Under the pieces are notes generated by a model. It searched no databases, was not told where the DNA came from, and saw nothing but the letters and a program-made list of their open reading frames with translations. The translations under genes and the position numbers were made by a program. From positions 1,922,001 through 1,986,000 of the forward strand of contig OX621171.1 of the NCBI GenBank assembly GCA_951640195.1: 64,000 nt of DNA, given 5' to 3'. The stretch is from Porpolomopsis calyptriformis. Its lineage: Eukaryota > Basidiomycota > Agaricomycetes > Agaricales > Hygrophoraceae. Position 1 is the first letter of the stretch. Each line of letters begins with the position of its first letter. Below, piece after piece: positions 52,803 through 64,000 of this stretch.

Positions 52803-54752
52803 ATGTCAGTCCAAGCGGCTCAACATATTTGTTCTCTCCTGATAAAGTGGAGGCCAATATTCACCATCATTGACTTGTGCCAGCTTCAGCTGCAATTTCA
52901 AAAAGAGGATGGAGGGAGTCATCTTGGAAAGTTGATGGTATGGTATGGCATGCTTAGGACGTATATCATAAAGGAAGCGCAAAGAGAAAAGCCTGCGTCT
53001 GGTAGTCTTTGGATTCCTGATGTCGTTCATCAGTTCTGTGTTCGACTGGAGCTAGGGAAGGCCCACCAGCCCAAAAATCTCAAAGCATTTGAAGCCGAGC
53101 TTAGAAGCCATTATTCTTCTAGACAATACTGGTGGTATGGTGAGATATCGATATTTTCAAGGCTAGGCTTGAGTAATAAACGCCTGTATACCCAGACGTT
53201 TTATCCTGGAAGCAGAGCAAAGAATTTTACTGGCTTCCCCAAGTCCTAAAATCCATTGATCCTTTCAGTGACCAATCGAATTGCGCCACCTGGCTTGACA
53301 GTTTCGAAGCAGACTGCATCTTATTTGGGTTCACCAATCGTTTGGAGGCTGTCGCGATCTCCTCCGTGGAACTTGAGCATGTACCTGAGCTTGAACTTGG
53401 ACCTGGATATGAACACGAACACGAATATGAACAAGATGATAACGATCAAGGTGAGGGTGAAGGTGAAGGTGTGTGATCCTGATATTAACTCGATAGCTTG
53501 TTAAGTACTTATCATTCAATTAATTTCATGAGCTCCAAAAAGGAAGCGAGGACACCCACGCAAGGACAAGCATGTTGAATTATCTAATGATTTCCCCAAA
53601 GCACAGATTCTGAGGAGTGGAGAGAGGGTTGCATCTTGCCCTACGGATTTCTTTCAGACTCTCCCTGCATTAACGGGGGGTGATGTCCCCAGAAAAAAGG
53701 CCACAAGAAAGGTACCGACTATGGTATTTTTCAATGGCGTCATATTCACTATACACAGAGAATTCAAGCGAATACAAAACTAGAAGCAGAAGCAGGCGTC
53801 TCAGCAAAGTCACTACCTGCTTCTCCTGGCAAGGACTTCCAGGTTCGTTTGTAGTTTTATGTTCGTATTTGAATGATTTGTACAGGTAAGATGCCCCAAG
53901 CAGCCCTCATTGGCAAAGCGTATACCCTTCTCAGCTATACCATCTGTGTGTTTCCCCCCAGTTTGATGATGATGCAGACGCTAGGAAGAAGCTGATGCCC
54001 CTCTGATAGCTGAAAGCAGTGAATCATCCTCAGCAGGTGGGTCTTATCTTCTTCATACCTAGTCAGAAGCAAGGGCGATTTATCCAAGAATTCGTCCAGA
54101 AAAATTGAAATCGAAAAGCCTGCTTGTAGGTCCGGATCCAGAAATAGAGGTTGAGAAAAGGAAAAGGGTATTGTATTTTCCGCATCATGTGCCTCGTGTA
54201 TGCTTATATGTATGTCTCCTAGGATACAAAGGAAGGGGCGCGCTACAGACACCACTCTGGTGGGTATCAGGCTTGCATTCGAGTCATTCGGAGTACAAGT
54301 CCAGATGGATGGTGACGGTAGCCATCCTTTTTCTTCTAGGTCGTGGATAATGGTCACGATAAGCTAGAACCAGAACCCATCCCACGTTGGGTGAAATTGC
54401 TCCTTCAGCAACTCAGCGATAATACAGATGACCTCACAACCCACCTCCTTGATCTATCGGATGCAACGAAAGGATACAACAAGAAAGGCATATAGGTCGA
54501 TTTGTCACACTTCGATGTAGATGTGGTATGTCTTTCTGTCGAATATGGGGGTATTGCATCCATCCATTTTTCTGACTAGATCAAGAATCTGGTGATGGAG
54601 TGGAAAAAGCGACAAGACTTGGCAAATTTCGCTATGTTTGAGGACAACGACGAGTTGGTTTTCATGAAGAGAACGTTCAAAGGCATACACGCCCTTGTTT
54701 CCAAAGGTGCCATGCACAACTTTCATAAGTATGTTGAGGACATGATGAAATG
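52803..54752 (+). CDS. AT-hook-containing multi-exon protein, unidentified
   Basis: The first exon (52803 to about 53150) reads MSVQAAQHICSLLIKWRPIF, LGKLMVWYGMLRTYIIKEAQ and KNLKAFEAELRSHYSSRQYW. A following exon carries CATWLDSFEADCILFGFTNR, then the acidic EHEHEYEQDDNDQGEGEGEG. Then come KRKRGHPRKDKH (an AT-hook-like minor-groove-binding motif) and SGERVASCPTDFFQTLPALT. The last exon ends with FKGIHALVSKGAMHNFHKYV and EDMMK-stop at 54752. I do not recognise the whole. The AT hook and acidic stretch suggest a nuclear, DNA-associated protein. It is convergent with the Ulp1 gene, whose stop is 136 bp away. Exon joints in 53.4-54.5 kb are uncertain. Confidence 0.5.
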
Positions 54753-54887
54753 AAGACGAGGTTGCAATGCACAAATGAATAGAATGGCTGAATGAACGAA
54801 TGCTGAACGAATGCTGAATGCTATCACAGCTAATAAAGCTACCCCATCTTCAGACAAAAACCAGGTGAATAGTACAGCGAGTGTATA

Positions 54888-56495
54888 TTAAGATTCCTTG
54901 CGATCGCCAATCCTAAGCTTCCCAGAAACCAGCTCCATGATCATCATATTCCGAAAATCAGCAACATCAGCCTCTTCCAAAACTGAAGGTATAGCCATAC
55001 CGTTGACCAGCCACTTGAGATATTGACAGGTATACACCCCGCAATCTGTGAACCCTTTTTGTTGCGGCACGGACATATCTGTTTCGCAATTCCACCCAGA
55101 GAGATTATAATTCACCTCAGTGGTGAGATAATCGCTGACAGCCTTTTTCGATGCCTGTCAGCATTTAATCAGGAACTCTGTGGCTTGAAAATCTCACTTT
55201 AATAATGCCTGCCCGGGTCTTCGCATTTCCGCATGCAGTCATACTATCATAGAACTCCCAGTGTCGATCCGTGAAGTTCATCCTCAGCAGCAGCCAGTGA
55301 TTTTGGTTTTGGTTTACGGGGATATAAAGGGACTTCAAGGTTTCCAACGTCTCGTTGATGGAGGACAAAGCAGCTGCATACCATCCACGTTTGACCTTTT
55401 GGCTATTCTTGGTAACCTGTCAGATCGATGGAAGGAAGGAAACGTTTGGGAAAAGGGCTTACCAACTCTGCAGAGAGCAACCTTGTTGCGCCACCATAAT
55501 CCTTGTGGTCTAGGTTTGATACCTGAGGCCAGAAATATGTCGATATCAGTTTTACTTCTTTATCCTTATTCTGAGCCCGACAGAGATCGATGTATGAGCC
55601 TAGGATAGAGTCATCCAATTCGGTGCCTGGGTTAAGCTTTTGTAGAGCTTTGTGGTCAACAAGGGAGGTGGAGCGTGAGCATACCAAGGATGGGTCTGCA
55701 AGCAGACGTATCCAAGGCATTGTGGAACGCTCTTTCTTGGAGAAAAAGGCATAGATCGGGGTGTCAACAAATTTCAATGGTTTGTTTGCCTCTTTTACAC
55801 CAAATAGTTAGTCTTCAACAAGCAGAGAAAACGCAATGTCTTACCAGCTGCAATAGTACTGCTTGGGCATGCTCGCAAAAACACATGGAATTGCCAGGCG
55901 TAAAGTCTTCTCTTTTTCTCTGGGAAGCCTAGGTGGTCTTTTGAAATTTCTAGCCACCTGGGCAGATAAAGCTGGACACTGGGGGTTTTTAAAGCCCTTT
56001 CCCACTCTGCGTGTCAATTAAAATTAAAATCGAAGCATGAATAAATATCTCATTACACTCACCATCCAGGGAGGGTGCAGGCATGCCTTCATCCTTCCAG
56101 GCACCATATCTCTTAATGAGTTCCATAAAGTCATTGCGGCCCTCTGGGATATGGGTGCATCCACAGAATGTTCGCCATAGCCATGGGGTGAGGACTTCAG
56201 GCGAGCGCAAATTACGCCCCTTCACCCCCTTGAAGTAGTCTTCTATGGCAGCACGCAACCAAGTGTGGTAGTTGTAGCTATGGTTGTACTGGCCAGTAGC
56301 ACTTGTATGCCAATACATGTAGTGCGCATCAAAGAGCGCAAGCTCGAATGCTGGGAGGCCATCATTATGCAATTTGCAGCATATCGTGCCTATCCAGATG
56401 AAATTATGTCCAAAGGTCCATTTAGTGAACTCCCTAACAGGGGGGGTTGTCGACTGATTCCAGAGGCTTTCATCGTTGGCGAAAACTTCAGCCAT
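54888..56495 (-). CDS. Ulp1-like cysteine protease (C48 family)
   Basis: The minus-strand gene has about five exons from MAEVFANDESLWNQ (56495) to GKLRIGDRKES-stop (54888). The C-terminal part is a C48 SUMO-protease fold with all four catalytic positions visible: NQNHWLLLRM (His), RHWEFYDSMT (Asp), MSVPQQKGF (Gln) and TDCGVYTCQYLKWL (Cys). The region before (WPQVSNLDHKDYGGATRLL, DSILGSYIDLCRAQ) fits the substrate-contact part of the fold. The N-terminal ~230 residues, with CGCTHIPEGRNDFMELIKRY, are a family-specific extension of unknown role. C48 enzymes process SUMO or remove it from proteins. In agaricomycetes such genes are often found with transposon and chromatin genes, as here. No disabling change was seen. 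Its 5' side faces a LINE insertion and the PHD-like gene. Confidence 0.75.
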
Positions 56496-56678
56496 TCCTT
56501 AATTCCAGCTTAAGTTGATTCGCGTACACTAACAGAACCCACACATAAACACTCACCTCACAAAGCGACTCTATGTGAGGCTTCGGGGTTTCCTAGAAAT
56601 CCTTATAGGACTAGCCACCAGTTCACTTTACTTCACTTCTTGCAGCCTTCGTTTGCCTGTTGATTAAATCAAATCACA

Positions 56679-56831
56679 ACACAGCTCATGAAACTCACTG
56701 CGTGACCCAAAGCCCTGGGATAACCCACTTATAAGGCTGCGAACAAAGTTTCAGAGTTGGTTGTGTATAGTAATATAGAACTAACTAGTGCATCTTAGCG
56801 CATACATTTGCTGAATTCAAAAAAAAAAAAA
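56679..56831 (+). mobile_element. 5'-truncated LINE 3' tail with poly(A) and 13-bp target duplication
   Basis: The insert is about 153 bp, ends in a run of 16 A, and is flanked by AAATCAAATCACA at 56666-56678 and 56832-56844. It matches 61200-61363 (GAAACTCACTGCGT, CCAAAGCCC, TTTGCT..GCTGAAT), so both derive from one LINE family. It lies between the divergent Ulp1 and PHD-like genes. Confidence 0.85.
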
Positions 56832-56901
56832 AAATCAAATCACATGAGTCTCTTTTTCCTTAGCACCGTTACAACAGACTTTTCATACACGATTAGCCGC
56901 A

Positions 56902-59900
56902 ATGCCCCATACACAATCAGTGACTAGCAACTTTCATGGGGATAATTACTCTGATAGTGATTCCTCCCAAGGCAACCCACCCTCTCCGATGAATATCTCC
57001 CCGACCCAAGGCCACACAACCAATCAACCTTCACCACGCTATACCCCTGAACCCAATGAAGGTGGTTGGAATCCCAATAATTTCCTGAACATCTCACCTT
57101 CTCCCAAAATTTCTGCACGCGGCATAGAGTATGAACAAACAAACAAACATATCTTTATGTCTCTTTATTAACATATCATCACCAACTAGCACACAGCCAA
57201 ACGCCCTCATCCACCAACCACCCCTTACCCAAGCCACCCAGCCTCCTTCCGATCCTGGCCAAGAGCGCCAAGTAGGTGAACAGACCCACCAGTCGGCTCC
57301 ATCTCCATCTACCTCCACATCTCAGCCCATCGATCTCACGAAAGACAAGGCCGACTCACACAGGTATGTATTAGATCTGATCTGTGGCATAGCATAATGA
57401 CCCACATTCTGTAGTAGTCTAGAGCCATTGTTGGCAGCATTGGAACAGGTGCAAGTCGGAAACAAACTAACGCTCGCAACATTTGAAAATACCGGCAACC
57501 AAGCCACCGCCCCAGCCCAGCCCATTCTTGCATCCAAACCCACCACCCCAGCCAAACCCACTGCCCCTGCCAAACCCACCGCCCCTGCCAAACCCGCCGC
57601 CCCTGCCAAACCCGCCGCCCGAGCCCAAACCACCGCCCCAGCCAAACCCGCCACCACCACCAACCCTGCTGCCCCAGCCAAATCCGCCCCCCCAGCCAAA
57701 TTCGCCCCCCCAGCCAAATCCACCGCCCCTGCCAAACCTGCCACCCCTGCCAACCCTGCCGCCCCAGCCAAGGATACAGCTAATCAACCTGCTGCTGTGA
57801 TGTGCGGCAGTATAGCAGAGAACCAGCCCGAGTTCAATTTCAACCTCAGTGACTCGGCAAACATTCCATGTACATCATCCTACATTGTTTCTTTGATGAA
57901 CAGTTGTTGACATTACACACTCTTTTTAAACAAAGCAACCAGCTCGAACAGAGGCAAGCCGACATCACCTCCACTTCAGGATGAAAACTTCGGCATTGAT
58001 CCAATGCTCACAGCATCATCTTCAATCAACAACCATCCGTTGCCTGCATCCTCCCCCTCCCTGGATCCACCATCTCAACCCAATGCGAAGCATGTGGGTG
58101 CAGAGAGGAGGAGTTCGTCAAGTGGAGCGACGAAAAAACAGACTTCCAACCGTGTGCCCGAGAAGAGGAAGAGGAAGGCTGCTGCAGGTGGCCGTGCAGT
58201 GAAGCGACGGCGCTATGGGTTTCACACGTCAACCTGCATCACGGATGCACTGCCAGGAAACCCTGGTGAAGACTTTCTCCATTCATTGGAGAACATGGAT
58301 AAACTGACGTCGGAAATGGCATCATCATCTCAAGATGATGATGAAGCACAAGGCAAGGGGTCGGCAAAGATGGTAAGAAGAGGGGAGGAAAAATAATTTA
58401 TTATGAGTCCCACTAATATGCTGCATGTTTTGGATAGTTTTGCCAATATTGTAGTGATGGTGGGTCATTTGTGGTATGCAGTGAACCAGGGTGTGGTGTC
58501 ATGCTGTGTGTTTCCTCAGACTCAACTGCGTGTGTCCAGTGGGATGTTCCTGAGGGAACTCCATGGTACTGCCTGAGGTATTGTCGCCTCAAAAGAATAC
58601 TTCCCAAGGTTTGGATCTACTTCATGCAAGACAACACCACTGATTTTCCTTCTTCAGTATACAATCAACTCACGAATAAAATCATTCTTCCATGGGGGGA
58701 GGGTTATAACTCCCCTCCTCTACATCCACATATACACATGTGAGGCAAGAATGGTCAAAGAGACACTAACCACCCCGAATATCGCAGGGCGATTGCAAGA
58801 CTTTTACAAGCACAAGCAGGATGACCAGGTGAGGGACGTTTCCTCGAATGACCGAGCGATTTAGGCTTATAGTATTCTATAAACAGCTCCGGACTATATA
58901 CGTTTACTTGAATAATGGACACACTCTCAAAACATTGCGCTCACAAGCGGCGGAGTGGATAAAGCGATTCCCAAACTCAGTAGTCCTTGTCGTCCTTGAA
59001 GGCCATACTACAGTTCAAACAGGGGAATTAGTCTACGCATTCCCAGGGGCCAAAACCAACCGCCACGCCCACATCACCAAAGTAAGTAGTTGTTGGAGGA
59101 CTTCATAAGAAGATGCTATCATCGAACTGGAACTGAACCGGAACCGGTTTCCCCAGATTCTACGCGCTACTATGCAGGATGCATATGATCCCGTGTTTAT
59201 ACAGAACCCATCAATAAAGGGCTTGATTGCCCTGTGCTGTGGGCACACATTTCACCATGAGGGAAGTCTATAGTCGTGGAAGTCCCTGGTTGAAAGGTAT
59301 GCAGGATTTCCCTCTTCCCCTTCCCCTTTGTGACTTCTGCCCAACAATCAATAAACTGTTTTATCCCTCCTTCTAGTAATATCTTCACTTGGGTCATTGG
59401 ATTCTCCGCAAAGGTGTTATCGCCTATCAAAGTTACATCTGCATTGCCGTTATTCGTTGAGCTGGCATTCCTTCAGCAAGAGAAGAACGTGCAGGATGTG
59501 GAGGAAGCGCTGCATCGGTCATTTGACCGAGTAGACATCCTCTCACACACACCCGTCCTGCTCATTCGTGCATGGAAGGGATCGGAATCGGAATCAGGAG
59601 GTGACATTTCCGTCACGCAATTCGCGCTCTCCAACGAGGACTGCCCATGGGGATTGGATCCTCCAGCATGTCCGACATGTGGTGTGGGCTGTTTTGTAAC
59701 GTCAAGCATGCTTGATAAGAAGGGCGATTGGTGCCGCCTTTCATGTGGATTCTGCAAGTCGCGTGTGCAGAAGGTTCGTCGACCTAACTTTGTACAGGAC
59801 TGTGACAAAAAGCACTTGCGGCCATACAAGTACTGTATTTTGCCATTCCCTGTGCCACCTGACGCCTGGGCACATGCTAAGTGGAAGGAAGGTGGAAGGA

Positions 59901-59929
59901 AGAAGGTGGGCGAAACCCAGTCAACATGA
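56902..59929 (+). CDS. PHD-like zinc-finger protein with Pro/Ala/Lys repeat linker
   Basis: The start MPHTQSVTSNFHGDNYSDSD leads into a Ser/Pro-rich stretch. A long tandem of APAKP/TAPAKPA units follows (57500-57780), then a nuclear-type basic patch (PEKRKRKAAAGGRAVKRRRY). Next is a zinc cluster: FCQYCSDGGSFVVCSEPGC, then GTPWYCLRYC (58440-58600), a PHD-like arrangement. The downstream exons read FPNSVVLVVLEGHTTVQTGE, GLIALCCGHTF and IFTWVIGFSAKV. A second Cys cluster follows (CPTCGVGC, CRLSCGFCKSR), then stop at 59929. I recall similar multi-domain proteins as an agaricomycete expanded family; the central part may be a caspase-like fold, but this is inference. Some exon joints (58.6-59.35 kb) are uncertain and one frame change near 59270 could be decay. 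Confidence 0.6.
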
Positions 59930-60430
59930 GTGGTGTGGACCTGCCCATGTATACGACTATATTGTACCACATCTTCCTTTGATACAAGTTGCCTCCTGAG
60001 CATGGGGCAGTGTTCGATAGTATCCTCTGTGTGATCAATAGATAAGACCTTCCTTCGTTGCAAGCCTGAGCATCATCTTTTACAAGCTTCTTCCAAGTTC
60101 AGTGCGGCAGAGGCCAGCATTTATTGGTCAAAATCTGGTATTTATATATCGGTGGTATGTTGTTCGCAATACGGTATTAGGCCCTGCCTATTCGCCCACA
60201 CCCATCCTCATTCCCGCCGTTGACTCTGATCCGCACCTTGCCTGTTCCTTCTCATTCACGATCAATCTTTCTCCTCTCCCGTCATGTATTTGGATAGTAT
60301 TCTCGGCTACTGCAGCTTAGTAGGCCAAGTCATCGATACTGATTAACTGAACTGGAACTGAACTGGGACTGGAGGCAAAGAAAGAAAGGAACGTTAATCG
60401 AAACATTCCTTTCTACAGCCTTTCTACAGA
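59930..60430. other. No confident gene
   Basis: Contains the 3' flank of the PHD-like gene and short frames only. An AAACATTCCTTTC/GAAAGGAACGTT complementarity occurs near 60387-60415. Confidence 0.4.
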
Positions 60431-60444
60431 AATGTGTGTCACGT

Positions 60445-61363
60445 TGCCCTGGAGTCATTCACTGGGCTGTAGCCAACTAGGGAGAAAATCCCTGGTTGGG
60501 CTCGAGAGGTCAAAATCCATCACCGGTGGGTCTCTGAGAAAGGCAGAGCGTACCCATCCATGTTGTTACCACATCGGTGCAGTGGTTAGTGTCCATGTGT
60601 GTGTGCAGCTGGGTGTGATCCCCACCTGTACCCTTTAGGGAGGTCGTAATGACCAACTCTGCTATTGGACTGTATCTAGCTGGGAGGTCTTTGGACCACT
60701 GGTTTCTTTGCCACACCAATTAGGGAGACTTACGTCGACCTGGTCCAGGTAGTACACCTATAGGGGAGATGCTACATCGCTGAGGGCCACACACACGTCA
60801 AGAAGCATTGCTTTACTGCACTCAGGGTGCCCACAAGGGACCCTTTAGATGGGTTACAAACGTGAGAACATATAATACAAGAGTGCCCGCAATGCGACGA
60901 ACACCAAAACCTCCTCCGGAAAGCATCAAGAAATATCTCACTGCCAGAGATCGTGGGTACAGAAAAAGGCGTAGACACCCTCGCCACATTCATACTCAAA
61001 TCTGGAGCATTCACCAAGACAGGCAGACCCTATGCCAAACCCAAACCCCCCACATTCGATGAAGAACCCACAGTCCCAGTCCAACAGGATAACGACACAA
61101 CCGAGGGCAACCTAGCCCAGGAAGGCCAATCTATGGCCACATCCCCAAATGCCGAAAATGGTGCAACTCAAGCACAATAAGAAAACACCCAACTCAACCC
61201 ACAAATCACGAAACTCACTGCGTCACCCAAAGCCCCAGGGATTGACCCCCTCATATGTATATAAACAAAGTAGCAGGGCTGGTCATAGATAACCAGCCAC
61301 CGCGTCTTAGCACGTACGTTTGCTTGTTGCGGTATATAAATGCTGAATACAAAAAAAAAAAAA
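60445..61363 (+). mobile_element. LINE-derived retroinsertion with tRNA-like head, RT/RNase H tail, poly(A) and target duplication
   Basis: AATGTGTGTCACGT (60431-60444) and AATGTGTGTCATGT (61364-61377) flank it, and it ends in 14-15 A. At 60570-60635 an A-box-like GGTGCAGTGGTTAGTG and a B-box-like GGTGTGATCCCC suggest a tRNA-type polymerase III head. Downstream, broken frames give the end of a LINE ORF2: HIIQECPQCDEHQ (about 60865) and GTEKGVDTLATFILKSGAFT ending at 61180. A 3' UTR follows that is shared with 56679-56831. It is either a very 5'-truncated LINE next to an older SINE or a chimera of the two. Confidence 0.75.
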
Positions 61364-61508
61364 AATGTGTGTCATGTGAGTCTAAGTTGAAGCCCACTGT
61401 GAGTTGCAAAGTCGTCAAGTACTACCCATTCTTAAAGTGAAATGCCTGTGAGAGGAACCCCACAAGTTCCACAACGAATGCATTGACTCATGGCTAACAT
61501 TAAAGGAT

Positions 61509-63141
61509 TTGCTACGCAGTAACACATTGTTGGAAGCTTCTGGCATACTGATCCAGACCAACATCCTCCTCCTCCCTCGCCTCCAAGCTGCAATTGACAT
61601 CAAGCAGCATCCAGACTATGACCCAACTGAAGGGCAGGCATTTTTGCCCTATAATCAGCCTCCTCCGGTAGGGGATATGTCATATATGATGGGAGCCAAC
61701 AATCTCGATGGTAAGGCAGAAATATCATAACTATTAAATGAAAACATAACATTCCTATACAGGACATCCAGGAGATACATGCTGGGGAACAAAGAAAGCC
61801 AACCTCTTACCAATGATCACAGGTACGAACATACTGGCCAATAAGGGACTAAACCCCCCCCTTTCCCCCCTGCATGTAAGGAAGAGTATTCCCTCCGTCA
61901 AAGGTCACCCTCGAACAACTTCAACTGTGAAGAGGTCAAAGAAATCAAGCCACAAGCATCGCAGGGAGCGACGGCAGGAAGCATCCCTCCACACGATAAA
62001 AGTGGGATGCGTCAAGCCTACCAACGTCAGACTGAAACACATCGCGTCATCCACCCCAATATCAACCACGGTAGCAATGGAGACCCTTCCTGTGACTGGC
62101 CCTGGGTTCACAGCTCTGCGGTCAGAGAAGAGCAAGAGGATCGAGATAAAGGAGTATTCTCTGGAGGATGTGTTGAGAAACGCACCCCAATTTGGGTTTA
62201 GAATCCAGGAATGGGATGGCATGTAGGTCGATTTTTACCCAATCAAACAAGATTCTCGATCTGATTCAGTGAAAATGTACTGCTAGTCGTGCGACGCCAA
62301 TCCTCGATTCTGAGGGGCGTGTGGTAGCTCTTCTAGGTAGACATCCCCAGTCTCCTGAATGGGAAATCATACACAATGAGGCTGCCCAAAGAATCTCAGA
62401 AGCTCGGGGGCTTTGTGAATTTTCTGCAAAGGATGCATCCCACTGCCGGTGCCGCTCTCCATCCCTCGCCTGCGGTTTTTCATTCGGAGGAGGACAAAAA
62501 GTACAGTATACTTTTCCTCTGCCGCTATGTTATTTTAATCACGATCTTGGAACATTTTCGTAAAGGTTCCAGGAAATCTTGGCCTTACATATAACAATCA
62601 CGCGGTCATGACGGATTTGATACAATGCTCTGCCATCCAAAGGATAGCAGGGTTCTCGAACGGGCTGTTTGCAGCTTGGGCACCACGCCTGTACAAGTAC
62701 TACTCTACCACGATGTCGGGGCTCCTAGGCCACCATCCACAGCTTAGGATGAACTTCAAAAATAGCGTCTGGAGTGCTATGACCTTCAACTTTGGTCCTA
62801 AGACGATATGTCTGCCTCATCGCGACTTCTCGAACCTTGCCTTTGGGTAGTGTGCTATTACTGCGTTAGGAGACTTTGATCCGAAAAAAGGAGGCCACCT
62901 TTTACTTTGGGATATTAAGTTGGCGATAGAGTTTCCCCCCGGTTCCACGGTGCTTATTCCTTCCACAATATTCTGTCACTCCAACACCAAGGTGCAGGCA
63001 CATGAGACCCGTGTTTCGTGTACACAATATGCAGCTGGAGGGCTGTTCAGATGGGTCGAGCATGGATATCGGACAGCGAATGATTTCATGATGCAGGATC
63101 CGATTGGGAAACTAGCCTGCGACTTGCAATCCTCCCCATGA
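61509..63141 (+). pseudogene. 2OG-Fe(II) oxygenase-like gene of an agaricomycete family, one premature stop
   Basis: Exons with clean introns (about 62221-62288 and 62501-62569) read QFGFRIQEWDG, VVALLGRHPQSPEWEIIHNE, GNLGLTYNN and AAWAPRLYKYYS. The oxygenase core follows: TFNFGPKTICLPHRDFSNLA (H-x-D as HRD), CAITALGDFDPKKGGHLLLW, and FPPGSTVLIPSTIFCHSN (distal His), then QYAAGGLFRWVEHGY. This is the abundant agaricomycete 2OG family often linked to TET/JBP. In this family a Trp follows the FG after HRD; here the codon is TAG (62848-62850). No other lesion is apparent, so it is either a young pseudogene or a sequencing error. The 5' end is uncertain: upstream sequence to 61.4 kb may belong to it, interrupted by the LINE. 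Confidence 0.7.
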
Positions 63142-64000
63142 TGGAAGAGGGCATTGGAACTTTTCTCTACCTATTCAGAGCTAAGAGGGGTAAGCAACTT
63201 TCCATACTGCGACTCTTGCATGGCTCCGTTACACAACAACAACTTTTTCAGGAATCTCCCTCCGGTTCATAGCAGCATGTCTACTGTATAGAAGCTATGT
63301 CGCAGTGAAATATGTTTAGATTTAGATTTTGTACAAAGCTACTTCTTCGTTGTAAGTATGGAACGCAAGATTTTCCTGCTAAGAAAACTTTAAATGCCGT
63401 CAATCCGTCAATCTATAACATGCCGAGGTAAAGGACCTTGGGTACACTGTATGATATTTACTGTTTGAAGTATAGTAATACATGACAATCCAAACAGAAA
63501 AAAAAAAAACCTACACCTTCGCGCTCACGCGAGTATGAGAGACGCGCCCCGATCAAACGATTGAGCTGAACCCGCTCCTTTCGTTTCTGACCATATCGGT
63601 AATGAAACTTTGTGGGAAAGTTAGCGCGAAGGAGAATCCCATGTTTAAAAAAAACTCACCAGAACAATTTGTGGGAAACGCAGATAAAAAATCGCGCGGC
63701 ATGGACGGTGAGTGTTTTGAGGAAATGGGCTGGGTCCGAAGGATTTTTACGTGTGACAAATGGCTTGGGGGGACGCTCCGGGAGATGGATGTTAAGAATG
63801 TCACCTCCAGCTAAGTAGAGGTTGCATTGATTGAACTGAATGGCGGACATGGCGGCGGTGAAGCGGGATAGGGCAGCGCAAGAAAGAAAGGTGGTGTGTA
63901 ATAGAAAAAAAAAGACTTGCTCACTGTACTCTTTGCAATGTCCCTGCATTGTATGAATGTATGCACTTCGAGTTTCATTGAGGTAGTGATATTCTCATCC
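63142..64000. other. No confident gene
   Basis: Overlapping 60-97 codon frames on both strands (63553-63949) have no recognisable family. An A-run at 63499-63510 and a CGCGCTCACGCGAG palindromic stretch near 63520 are the only landmarks. Confidence 0.35.

Noticed and set aside
57428..57800. Overlapping Gly/Ala-rich minus-strand and Pro-rich plus-strand ORFs
   Set aside because: Shadows of the APAKP repeat in the PHD-like gene's linker; the plus frame with APAKP joins the neighbouring exons.

Overview
The window comes from a filamentous basidiomycete, most likely a mushroom-forming agaricomycete. Introns are short (about 45-80 bp, GT..AG). Recognisable gene fragments are of fungal type: fused type I fatty acid synthase, Nik1/Os-1-type HAMP-repeat histidine kinase, Fox2, TRAPPC11 and Cdc25-type RasGEF. 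The gene families are those expanded in agaricomycetes: Tc1/mariner (IS630-type) DDE elements, JmjC and 2OG-Fe(II) oxygenases, Ulp1 proteases and PHD-like zinc-finger proteins. It is a transposon-rich accessory region in which pseudogenes and mobile DNA outweigh ordinary genes.

Region 1 (1 to about 32.7 kb) has an onion-like layout. Outermost are long inverted repeats built of ~140-150 bp tandem units (left about 0.9-3.24 kb, right 31.34-32.71 kb). Inside them a second, GC-rich inverted pair (about 3.9-5.8 kb and 10.6-12.3 kb) carries decayed tetratricopeptide (TPR) coding repeats and trinucleotide arrays. This inner pair surrounds a five-exon ParB-like gene (7158-9380, minus). Around that gene are many near-perfect ~30 bp palindromes sharing the arm GCGCGAAACGAG. 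Then comes a same-strand series of broken host-gene pieces that keep their introns: TRAPPC11, Nik1, Fox2, an almost full-length fatty acid synthase (16.8-28.6 kb) and a RasGEF tail. Each has stops, frameshifts or missing ends. A small retroelement remnant follows.

Region 2 (32.7-46.2 kb) holds a divergent pair (unknown gene, minus; TET/JBP-like 2OG oxygenase, plus), then a large JmjC-type gene. A complete 2854-bp mariner-like element sits inside an intron of the 2OG gene. It has TA target duplications, long terminal inverted repeats, an intact three-exon DDE transposase and a convergent intact five-exon accessory gene (402 aa). Small deletion derivatives of it lie at 32.7 and 45.5 kb; the second carries a nested 108-bp MITE.

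Region 3 (46.2-52.5 kb) has a probable 7TM (DUF6534-like) gene, degenerate repeats and an LRR-like ORF containing a perfect 49-bp-arm palindrome. Region 4 (52.8-63.1 kb) holds an AT-hook gene, a Ulp1/C48 SUMO-protease gene with a visible catalytic tetrad, a PHD-like gene with a Pro/Ala-rich linker, two LINE-type retroinsertions with target-site duplications and poly(A), and a second 2OG oxygenase broken by one stop codon.

All identifications are by eye from motifs. No database search was run, and exon boundaries are inferred from splice consensus and frame continuity.
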